A DNA stretch of 64,000 bases from assembly GCA_963802205.1 (NCBI GenBank), contig CAWDHW010000020.1, forward strand, positions 38,074-102,073, read 5' to 3'. This DNA is from DYRB01 sp963802205 (GTDB lineage: Bacteria > Pseudomonadota > Gammaproteobacteria > Chromatiales > Chromatiaceae). The position numbers and the translations under genes were made by a program. The stretch's first letter is position 1. Every line of letters begins with the position of its first letter. Below, in pieces: positions 44,063-51,875 of the stretch. Below the pieces are notes generated by a model. It ran no database searches and was not told the DNA's origin. It was given only the letters and a program-made list of their open reading frames with translations.

Positions 44063-44833
44063 ATGGCCAATAAGACGAAGAAGCTGGCCCTTCTGGTCGG
44101 GGGCATCGCCCTCGGTCTCGGGTCCATCGCCCACGCTGCCGACGCACCCAAGCCGGCCGCTGCCCCGGCACCTGCCGCCGCGGCTGCGGCGCCCGCCGCC
44201 GCTCCCGCTGCACCCCCTGCGGCCCTAGTCTCCGGCGCCACCGCCGAGGCCCTGGCCAACACCTGTGCCGGTTGCCACGGCACCGGCGGGGTCAGCAGCG
44301 GCCCGGCCTCCCCCACCCTGGCGGGGACCAACGCCGAGTACTTCAACGACATCATGAAGCGCTATGCGGACGGCAGCGCCTACTCCACCATCATGGGGCG
44401 CATCGCCAAGGGCTTCACCACGGAAGAGATCGCCCTGATGGCGGACTACTTCGCCAAGGCCCCCTTCGCCCCGGCCAAGCAGAAGTTCGACGCGGCCCTG
44501 GTCAAGGAAGGCGGGAAGCTCCACGAGAAGGTCTGCGAGAAGTGCCACTCTGAGGGCGGCAAGGTCCTGGCGGCGGCGCCGGCGGACAAAAAGCCGGCGG
44601 ACAAGAAGGACAAGAAGGCCAAGAAGGACGAGGACGAGGACGACGAGGGGGGCGGCGATGAGTGGCACATCCTCGCGGGTCAGTGGACGCCGTACCTCCA
44701 TTACACCATCGAGGACTATGTCGCCGAGCGCCGCGAGATGCCCAAGAAGATGAAAAAGGCCATCGAGAAGGCGACCAAGGACGGCGACAAGGGCCTCGCT
44801 GCCCTCCTCGCCTACTACGCCAGCCAGCAATAA
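44063..44833 (+). CDS. fccA: flavocytochrome c sulfide dehydrogenase, diheme cytochrome subunit
   Basis: 256 residues. A signal peptide ending near AHAADA is followed by an Ala/Pro-rich linker (about 30-55), then heme 1 CAGCH and heme 2 CEKCH. The second half is cytochrome-like but holds an unusual Lys/Asp-rich insert (about residues 173-200). fccB follows 20 bases later. FccA accepts electrons from the FccB flavin during periplasmic sulfide oxidation. A strong AAGGAGGT ribosome site precedes the ATG. Confidence 0.92.
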   Translation: MANKTKKLALLVGGIALGLGSIAHAADAPKPAAAPAPAAAAAAPAAAPAAPPAALVSGATAEALANTCAGCHGTGGVSSGPASPTLAGTNAEYFNDIMKRYADGSAYSTIMGRIAKGFTTEEIALMADYFAKAPFAPAKQKFDAALVKEGGKLHEKVCEKCHSEGGKVLAAAPADKKPADKKDKKAKKDEDEDDEGGGDEWHILAGQWTPYLHYTIEDYVAERREMPKKMKKAIEKATKDGDKGLAALLAYYASQQ

Positions 44834-44853
44834 GAACCCTGAGGAAACAAGGC

Positions 44854-46148
44854 ATGAAAATCGATCGTCGCACATTCGTTAAGGCCACCGGCGCGCTGGC
44901 CGCCGTGGGCATCGTCGGCGCCCCCAGTCTGGCCTTCGGCGCGGGCAAGAAGGTCGTCGTGGTCGGCGGCGGGACCGGCGGGGCCACCGCGGCCAAGTAC
45001 ATCAAGATGCTCGACCCCAGCATCGAGGTCACCATCGTCGAGCCCAACGAGAAGTACGTTACCTGCTACTTCAGCAACGAGGTCCTGGCCGGGGAGCGCA
45101 CCATCGAGTCCCTGACCCACGGCTACGACGGCCTGAAGAAGCTCGGCATCACCATGGTCAAGGACCACGCCACCGCCATCGACGCCGAGAAGAAGGTGGT
45201 CAAGACCGCGGGCGGGACGGACCTGCCCTTCGACCGTTGCGTGGTCTCCCCCGGTGTCAGCTTCCTCTTCGACAAGATCGAGGGCTACAACGAAGAGGTC
45301 TCCAAGACCATCACCCACGCCTGGAAGGCCGGTGAGCAGACCGTGACCCTGCGCAAGCAGACTCGAGGCCATGCCCGACGGCGGCACCGTGGTCGTCACG
45401 GCCCCGCCCGCCCCCTTCCGCTGCCCACCTGGGCCCTACGAGCGGGCCAGCCTGATCGCCCACTACCTCAAGGCCCACAAGCCGAAGTCCAAGGTCGTCA
45501 TCCTCGACAGCAGCTCCAAGTTCTCCAAGGACGCACTGTTCAAGCAGGCCTGGACCAAGTTCTACGGCTTCGACACGCCCAACTCCATGATCGAGTGGCG
45601 CCCGGGCCCGGACAACGCGGTGGTCAAGCTCAATGCCGCCGGCATGACGGTGGAGACCAGCTTCGGCGACGAGGTCAAGGCCGACGTCATCAACATCATC
45701 CCGCCCCAGGCGGCCGGCAAGATCGCCAAGGACTCCGGTCTGACCAACGAGTCCGGGCTGGTGCCCGGTCAACGGCCGTACCATGGAGTCCAGCATCGCC
45801 AAGGGCGTACATGTCATCGGCGACGCCTGTATCGCCGGTGCCATGCCCAAGTCGGCCTATGCCGCCAACAGCCAGGCCAAGGTCGCGGCCGGGGCCGTGG
45901 TGGCCATGCTCCAAGGCAAGGAGCCTGGCGTGCCCTCCTACCTCAACACCTGCTACTCGATCCCGGCACACAACTGGGGCATCTCGGTGGCTGGGGTCTA
46001 CAAGGTCGGCGAGGACGGCAAGATCGCCTCCGTGCCCAACTCCGGCGGCGTGACGCCCATGGACGCCCCCGACTGGGCCCATGAGCGCGAGGTGCAGTAC
46101 GCCTACAGTTGGTACGACAACATCGTCAAGGACAGCTTTGGCGGCTGA
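44854..46148 (+). CDS. fccB: flavocytochrome c sulfide dehydrogenase, flavoprotein subunit (two one-base frameshifts)
   Basis: About 431 residues after correction. A Tat-type signal (DRRTFVKATGALAAVG) is followed by the FAD motif VVVVGGGTGGATAAKYI; NEKYVTCYFSN holds the first redox Cys. An extra A at 45361 moves the frame to LEAMPDGGTVVVTAPP, and an extra G at 45755-45757 moves it again to MESSIAKGVHVIGDACIAGAMP. The C-terminal FCSD-type domain (NTCYSIPAHNWGISV) is intact. It oxidises sulfide in the periplasm and passes electrons to FccA. Sequencing errors are more likely than a dead gene. Confidence 0.92.
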
Positions 46149-46155
46149 TGCAGAC

Positions 46156-46175
46156 GGCGCCCCGCACGGGGCGCC
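46156..46175. repeat. 8-bp inverted repeat after fccB
   Basis: GGCGCCCC-GCAC-GGGGCGCC, 7 bases after the fccB stop and just before the terminator at 46187. It probably protects the mRNA 3' end. Confidence 0.55.
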
Positions 46176-46186
46176 ACTCGGATCTT

Positions 46187-46210
46187 AAGGGGCCTTCGGG
46201 CCCCTTTTTC
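46187..46210 (+). terminator. Rho-independent terminator of the fccAB transcript
   Basis: AAGGGGCC-TTC-GGGCCCCTTTTTC: a perfect GC stem with a five-T tract, 39 bases after the fccB stop. Confidence 0.9.
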
Positions 46211-46380
46211 TTTGCCAGCACCTGGCTCGCGTAGGTCGGGCATTTGTCCGCCAGGGACTGTGGCCATACCGGCGACCCCAGGGATGGAGGGGTAGCGGCG
46301 CGTCCGGAACAGCCACCGAGGGTACAGGAGGCAGCCCCCGGCTGGCCCGACGGCGACGCCTGGGGATTCCGGTGTGGCTC

Positions 46381-46402
46381 GGTCGGACGGAAGTCCGACC
46401 TA
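46381..46402 (-). repeat. dispersed palindromic repeat, family B, copy 2
   Basis: On the minus strand TAGGTCGGACTTCCGTCCGACC begins with the clpB stop codon and forms an 8-bp stem. It shares TAGGTCGG-CTTC and CCGAC with the copy after rpiA (25763-25785) and lies in the same orientation relative to the gene end. A partial copy in the other orientation (GTAGGTCGGGCATTTGTCCG) is at 46231-46250. Confidence 0.6.
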
Positions 46403-48994
46403 CAGAATCTCGCCCTCCACCACCTGGGTGAAGGTCAGGGCAGCGCCCTCCAGACCCACCTCGATGATGTCCCCAGGCCCGAACTTGCCCGCCAGGATCT
46501 CCTGCGCCAGGGGGTTTTCCAGCTGGGTACGGATGGCCCGCTTCAGCGGCCGAGCCCCATAGACCGGATCGAAACCGGCCTCGCCGAGGTGATCCAGGGC
46601 CGCATCGTTGACCTCCAGGCGCATGTCCCGCCCCGCCAGGCGCTCCTGGAGATAACGGACCTGGATGCGAGCAATGGCGCGGATCTGCCCCTGTTGCAGG
46701 GGGTGGAAGACCACGATCTCGTCTAAGCGATTGATGAACTCCGGGCGGAAGGCGTGGCGGACGATCTCCATCACGGCCTCCTTCATGGCCGCGTAATTGG
46801 CCTCGCCGGCCTGACGTTGGATCGCGTCCGAGCCCAGGTTCGAGGTCATGGCGATGACGGTATTGCGGAAGTCCACAGTACGCCCCTGCCCGTCGGTCAG
46901 GCGCCCGTCGTCCAGCACTTGCAACAGCACGTTAAAGACGTCCGGGTGGGCCTTTTCAACCTCGTCCAGCAGAATGACGCTGTAGGGCCGCCGGCGGATT
47001 GCCTCGGTCAGGTGGCCGCCCTCCTCGTAGCCCACATAGCCCGGAGGGGCACCGATCATCCGAGCCACGGAGTGTTTCTCCATAAACTCCGACATGTCGA
47101 TGCGGACCATCGCCTCCTCGGTGTCGAACATAAACTCTGCCAGGGCCTTGCACAGCTCGGTCTTGCCCACCCCGGTGGGGCCCAGGAAGAGGAAGGAGCC
47201 GATGGGGCGCGCCGGATCCGACAGCCCGGCCCGGGAACGGCGGATCGCATCGCTCACGGCACGCACAGCCTCGGTCTGGCCTATCACCCGCCGGCCCAGT
47301 TCGTCCTCCATGCGCAGCAGCTTGGCCCGCTCGCCCTCCAGCATCCGCGAGACCGGGATGCCGGTCCACTTGGAGACGATCTCGGCGATCTCCTCCGCTG
47401 TGACCTTGTTGCGCAGGAGCCTGGTCTCGCCCTGTTCCGCCTGCGCCGCGGCGGCGAGCTGGCGCTCCAGCTCCGGGACCCGGCCATAGGCCAGCTCGGA
47501 CATGCGCGCCAGGTCGCCGGCGCGACGGGCCGTTTCCATCTCCACCCGCGCCCGGTCCAGCTCCTCCTTGATGTGGGCCGTGCCTTGGACGGCCGCCTTC
47601 TCTGCCTTCCATACCTCGTCGAGGTCGGAGAACTCCCGGCTCAGGCGCGCAATCTCCGACTCCAGATCCGCCAGGCGCTTCTTGGATGCCTCGTCGCTCT
47701 CCTTCTTTAGGGCCTCGCGCTCGATCTTGAGCTGGATCAGGCGCCGGTCTAAGCGGTCCATCTCCTCGGGCATGGAGTCGATCTCCATGCGGATCTGGGA
47801 GGCAGCCTCGTCCATCAGGTCGATGGCCTTGTCCGGCAATTGCCGGTCGGCGATGTAGCGGTGGGACAGGGTGGCAGCAGCGACGATGGCGGGATCGGTA
47901 ATCTCCACCGCGTGGTGGACCTCGTAGCGTTCTTTCAGTCCCCGGAGTATGGCGATACTGTCCTCGACGTTGGGCTCGTCCACCAGGACCTTCTGGAAGC
48001 GCCGCTCCAGGGCGGCATCCTTCTCAACATATTTGCGGTACTCATCCAGCGTGGTGGCGCCGACGCAGTGCAACTCGCCACGGGCCAGGGCGGGTTTCAG
48101 CATATTGCCGGCATCCATGGCCCCCTCGGCCTTGCCGGCCCCGACCATGGTGTGCAGTTCGTCGATGAACAGGATGACATTGCCCTCCTGCTTGGCCAGA
48201 TCGTTTAGCACCGCCTTGAGGCGTTCCTCGAACTCCCCGCGGAACTTGGCCCCGGCGATCAGGGCGGCCATGTCGAGCGCCAACAAGCGTCGGCCCTTGA
48301 GCCCCTCCGGGACCTCGCCGTTGACGATGCGCTGGGCCAGGCCCTCAACGATGGCGGTCTTGCCCACACCGGGCTCGCCAATCAGGACCGGGTTGTTCTT
48401 GGTGCGACGCTGCAAGACTTGAATCGTCCGGCGAATCTCGTCGTCGCGGCCGATCACGGGATCGAGTTTGCCCTGTTCCGCCCGCTCAGTGAGGTCTATG
48501 GTGTACTTCTCCAGGGCCTGACGGGACTCCTCGGCGTTGGGGTCGTCCACGGTCTGACCCCCGCGCACACTGTCGATGGCCCGCTCCAGGGGACCCTTGG
48601 CGGCCCCGGCGGCGCGCAGGGCAGCGCCCAGCTCGCCCCGGTCATCCAGGGCGGCCAGGACGAACAGCTCCGAGGAGATGTACTGATCCTTGCGGGTCTG
48701 GGCCAGCTTGTCCGTCTGGTTGAGCAGGCGGCTCAACTCCGACCCGATGTGCAGGTCCCCGCCTGCCCCCTGTACCTGGGGCAGACGGTCCAGAGCCTCC
48801 CCCAAAGCGGAGCGCAGCCGGTTCACGTTCACGTCCGCATGGGCCAGCAGATGGCGCACCGCGCCCCCCTCCTGATCCAGCAGGGCGACCATCAGGTGGA
48901 CGGGCTCGATGAACTGGTGGTCTCGGCCCACCGCCAGGCTCTGGGCATCGGCCAGGGCCATCTGGAATCGGCTCGTGAGCTTGTCGGTGCGCAT
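46400..48994 (-). CDS. clpB: ATP-dependent disaggregase ClpB
   Basis: 864 residues, the normal ClpB length. It works with DnaK to rescue aggregated proteins. It has an N-terminal Clp-N domain, Walker A1 GEPGVGKTAIVEG with B motif VILFIDELHTMVGAG, a coiled-coil M domain (about residues 405-525, KIEREALKKESDEA), and Walker A2 GPTGVGKTELCKAL with VILLDEVEKAHPDV. A sigma-32-like promoter lies upstream (49031-49059), so heat induction is expected. Confidence 0.97.
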   Translation of the reverse strand: MRTDKLTSRFQMALADAQSLAVGRDHQFIEPVHLMVALLDQEGGAVRHLLAHADVNVNRLRSALGEALDRLPQVQGAGGDLHIGSELSRLLNQTDKLAQTRKDQYISSELFVLAALDDRGELGAALRAAGAAKGPLERAIDSVRGGQTVDDPNAEESRQALEKYTIDLTERAEQGKLDPVIGRDDEIRRTIQVLQRRTKNNPVLIGEPGVGKTAIVEGLAQRIVNGEVPEGLKGRRLLALDMAALIAGAKFRGEFEERLKAVLNDLAKQEGNVILFIDELHTMVGAGKAEGAMDAGNMLKPALARGELHCVGATTLDEYRKYVEKDAALERRFQKVLVDEPNVEDSIAILRGLKERYEVHHAVEITDPAIVAAATLSHRYIADRQLPDKAIDLMDEAASQIRMEIDSMPEEMDRLDRRLIQLKIEREALKKESDEASKKRLADLESEIARLSREFSDLDEVWKAEKAAVQGTAHIKEELDRARVEMETARRAGDLARMSELAYGRVPELERQLAAAAQAEQGETRLLRNKVTAEEIAEIVSKWTGIPVSRMLEGERAKLLRMEDELGRRVIGQTEAVRAVSDAIRRSRAGLSDPARPIGSFLFLGPTGVGKTELCKALAEFMFDTEEAMVRIDMSEFMEKHSVARMIGAPPGYVGYEEGGHLTEAIRRRPYSVILLDEVEKAHPDVFNVLLQVLDDGRLTDGQGRTVDFRNTVIAMTSNLGSDAIQRQAGEANYAAMKEAVMEIVRHAFRPEFINRLDEIVVFHPLQQGQIRAIARIQVRYLQERLAGRDMRLEVNDAALDHLGEAGFDPVYGARPLKRAIRTQLENPLAQEILAGKFGPGDIIEVGLEGAALTFTQVVEGEIL

Positions 48995-49030
48995 CGGAAA
49001 ATCTCCGCTGACAAATAGGGTTATGTGGCA

Positions 49031-49059
49031 ACTTGGGGAGGTGCTTTGGCCCTTTCAAG
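49031..49059 (-). promoter_or_regulatory. heat-shock (sigma-32-type) promoter of clpB
   Basis: On the minus strand the segment reads CTTGAAA, a 14-base spacer, then CCCCAAGT, against the consensus CTTGAAA-N13-15-CCCCATNT. The -35 is a perfect match and the -10 differs at one defined position. It lies about 35 bases before the clpB start. Confidence 0.72.
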
Positions 49060-49188
49060 GCACTCCAGGTCTGCGGGGGCATGGGTCGGCAGGCTCCATT
49101 CGGCCTGGGAGTGTCGCGCGCCCGCGCGCTGCGCTGACAGATCCAGGGGTCAGCGCCGGACCCCCTGTTCTGGCCACGGATTGCGGGA

Positions 49189-51039
49189 TCAATGCCCGTG
49201 CTGCTGCAACCACTGCTCCAGCATGACCATGACCCAGAGCATGGCCCCGTAGTACGAGGCATGTTCCCCCGCGTGTTGACTCTGGAGCCAATCGACATAG
49301 TCGGGGTTGAGAATGTTGCGACGGCGCAGCGCCGCGATGCTGTCCCCGGTAAGGTCGCGCAATTGGGCATGCTCTGCCATCCAAATCCCCACCGGGAGCC
49401 CGAAGGGATGCTTGTCCTTGCGGATGATCTCCTGGGGCAGAAAGTCATCCAGGGCACGCTTGAAGAACCAGCGCAGGCGCCCGCCCTTGACCTGCATCTC
49501 CGCCGGGACCCGGGCCGCAAATTCGAGCATAGCGTCATCCAGAAGCGGATAGGCCACATCTACCCCGGCCAGGCTGCACGCCTGCTCGACCTTGCGCAGG
49601 TTGTTGTCCGCCAGGGCGATCTTGAGGTCCAGATGCATCATGCGGTTGACGGCGGCTGTGGACGCCGTGCGTGCATAGACCTCGCGCATGTTGACCAGGG
49701 GTGACTCAGCGTCCACCGCCGCCAGGAACTCCGGGGCGAAGACGTCTGCCAGGGGGGTGCGGTAGAGGAAGTTGCAGGTCTCGAAACGGTCCGGTAGCGG
49801 GACCTTGGCCTGGGCGATGTAGCTGCGCACCTTGCGTACGGAAGGGATGCGACTGCCGAAGGGGATCAGGGCTGCCACCGGCTCGATCAGGCCCCAACGC
49901 AGCGGCTCCGGGACCTTGCCGTAGCGCTCGAAGGCCGCTTGGGTGGCGTAGCGCTCATCGCCGCCGAAGAGCTGGCCACCCCCGACCCCAGCCAGAAGCC
50001 GGGTAGTCCCATCGAAACGGGCGAACCGGGCGCCGAGGTAGGCTGGGACTATGGAGGCGTTGCCGAAGGGCTCGTCGCAATAACCTGCCACCGCGGGGAT
50101 CGTCTCCACTACGTCCTCCGGGGTGACGTAGTACTCGTAGGAGCGTGTCTGAAAGTGCCGGGCCGCGATGCGGGCACAATCCATCTCGTGGACATCCTGG
50201 TCGGCGAAGCCCATGGAATAAGTCGGAATGGGCTCGTCGCGGACCTGGCGCAGGGTCCCGGCAACGGTGGAGCTGTCGGTGCCGCCGCTGAGTAAGGCCC
50301 CGATGCTGGTCACATCCCCGGCGGCGCGCCCAACGACCTGCGGGAGCAGGCCACGAAACTCGGCCTTGAGGTCCTCGAAGCGCGCCTCGCCTTGGTCGCG
50401 ATAGGGCATGTGCCAATAGAAGCGTGCCTCGCGACCGGCGGCGGAGAAACTGATGGACTGGGCAGGGAGAAGCTTCTCGACCCCGGCATAGATGGTCCCG
50501 GGGCTGGGCACCACATGCAGATAGAGGTAGTCGAACAGGGCCTGGCTCGGGATCTCCGGGCGGAAGCCGGGGATACGGCGGAGCGCATCGAGGCGACTGG
50601 CGAAGGCAATGGCCTCGCCGGTGCGCAACAGGTACAGGGGGCGGCTGCCGATGCGGTCCACGGCCACCAGGAGGCGTTGTCGGGTACGGTCGATGATGGC
50701 GAGGGCGAAGCTCCCCCGAAGTCGGCTGGGCAGGGCGTCGCCGTGCTCGCGGTAGATCTCGGCCAGATCGCGGGCCCCGAGCCGGGTCTCGCCCTCCAGT
50801 CCGCGCACCGGATCGGATACGGCGATCACGACATCCTGGTCCGCGAACACCAGATCCGGGGGTGGTCCCGCTGCGCCGGCCGGCGCCGGTGTTAGGGCAG
50901 CGACCTGGCCTATACCCACACCGACGCAGACCCCCCCATGGCCCTTGGGGCGCCCACAGTCGGCCAGCATGGCGTCGAGGACCACCTCGGAGGTGGCCGT
51001 GTCTCCAACGGCCCCGAACCAACCGCAAATCCCATACAT
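49189..51039 (-). CDS. asparagine-synthetase-like protein with degraded glutaminase domain
   Basis: 616 residues. The C-terminal synthetase domain is intact: the PPi loop LLSGGTDSSTVAG, then YSMGFADQDVHEM, LLAGVGGGQLFGGDERY and FKRALDDFLP. The N-terminal glutaminase domain begins MYGICGWFG, so the catalytic Cys2 is Tyr. A stop codon two codons upstream fixes this start. The RGPD, HRRLSIID and NGEIYN motifs are also missing, although RGSFALAIIDRTRQ and DRIGSRPLYLL remain. It probably adenylates a carboxylate using ammonia or an amine, as in beta-lactam synthetase and lasso-peptide cyclases. Confidence 0.85.
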   Translation of the reverse strand: MYGICGWFGAVGDTATSEVVLDAMLADCGRPKGHGGVCVGVGIGQVAALTPAPAGAAGPPPDLVFADQDVVIAVSDPVRGLEGETRLGARDLAEIYREHGDALPSRLRGSFALAIIDRTRQRLLVAVDRIGSRPLYLLRTGEAIAFASRLDALRRIPGFRPEIPSQALFDYLYLHVVPSPGTIYAGVEKLLPAQSISFSAAGREARFYWHMPYRDQGEARFEDLKAEFRGLLPQVVGRAAGDVTSIGALLSGGTDSSTVAGTLRQVRDEPIPTYSMGFADQDVHEMDCARIAARHFQTRSYEYYVTPEDVVETIPAVAGYCDEPFGNASIVPAYLGARFARFDGTTRLLAGVGGGQLFGGDERYATQAAFERYGKVPEPLRWGLIEPVAALIPFGSRIPSVRKVRSYIAQAKVPLPDRFETCNFLYRTPLADVFAPEFLAAVDAESPLVNMREVYARTASTAAVNRMMHLDLKIALADNNLRKVEQACSLAGVDVAYPLLDDAMLEFAARVPAEMQVKGGRLRWFFKRALDDFLPQEIIRKDKHPFGLPVGIWMAEHAQLRDLTGDSIAALRRRNILNPDYVDWLQSQHAGEHASYYGAMLWVMVMLEQWLQQHGH

Positions 51040-51347
51040 CGCTCACCCCCTGGCTGCTGGCTGCTGGCGGCGACCGCCGGCCGCCTTGGTGGAAGGCAAC
51101 CTGTTGGCCTGGGGCCGGTTGCCGCTTGTCCTCAAGGTAACACCGACCCACTCGGTCGGCCTCCCGCAAGGCCACGAATTATATGTCAGTGCGATGGTGA
51201 AGTTCCGACATGGTCCACAGAGGCGCCAGCTCTGCGGCGTTCGTTTCCTTGGCCGATTGCAGTAGACTTTGCCGAGGCCTTGTCGGGCTGATCCTGCCAA
51301 TCTACCCCGATGCTGCCCCGGCGATCCAACGCAGCGAGACTACCGTC
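51040..51347. other. divergent intergenic region
   Basis: About 310 bases between the asparagine-synthetase-like gene and the 175-residue gene. It includes a short repeat (TGGCTGCTGGCTGCTGGC) near 51050-51070 and should hold divergent promoters, none of which is clear. No gene is seen. Confidence 0.4.
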
Positions 51348-51875
51348 ATGGCGGAAAGGCGATACGACATTCAGTTTTCCGGGGAGCTCGCCGAGGGGAC
51401 CGACGCCGGCGTAGCGCGCGAACGTCTGCGCGACCTGTTCAAGCTGTCGCCCGATGCCCTGGATCGCCTCTTCAGCGGGCGCCCGGCGGTCATCAAGCGC
51501 GATCTCGACGAGGCCGGCGCCGCCCGTTACCGTGCCGCCTTCCGCGAGGCTGGTGCCCTCCTGCGCATCGTCCCTGCGGCCTCGTACTCGCACGGTCAAC
51601 CGCCGGCCCCTTCGCCCGCGAGCGGTGCGGCCGCTCCCACCGGCCTGACCTTGGCCCCGCCCGGGACCCCGGTGGGCGAGGCCCAGCCCCCGGGTCCCCG
51701 CCACATCGACACGACCCACCTGAGCCTGGTCGGCGGCAACAACTGGACCCTGGCTGACTGTGATCGTCCACCGCCGCCCGCCCCCATGCCAGACTTAAGG
51801 CACCTGGCACTGGTGCCAATGGAACCGGCCCGGCGGCGCCCGCCGGGCGCATTCGACGAGTACGCTGGCTCATGA
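51348..51875 (+). CDS. hypothetical protein with small N-terminal conserved domain
   Basis: 175 residues. The first ~75 residues (RYDIQFSGELAEGTDAGVAR, then LRDLFKLSPDALDRLFSGR and PAVIKRDLDEAGAARYRAAF) resemble a small alpha-beta domain found at the N-termini of other gammaproteobacterial proteins. The rest is a Pro/Ala-rich, probably disordered tail (PPAPSPASGAAAPTGL). No signal peptide is seen. Its last four bases overlap the FAD-oxidoreductase start (ATGA), so the two are coupled. Function unknown. Confidence 0.75.
   Translation: MAERRYDIQFSGELAEGTDAGVARERLRDLFKLSPDALDRLFSGRPAVIKRDLDEAGAARYRAAFREAGALLRIVPAASYSHGQPPAPSPASGAAAPTGLTLAPPGTPVGEAQPPGPRHIDTTHLSLVGGNNWTLADCDRPPPPAPMPDLRHLALVPMEPARRRPPGAFDEYAGS

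Noticed and set aside
36375..46148. Treating hppA, nadA, the ankyrin gene and fccB as pseudogenes
   Set aside because: Each is intact apart from single-base insertions mostly in homopolymers, and at least nadA should be essential; sequencing error is more likely.
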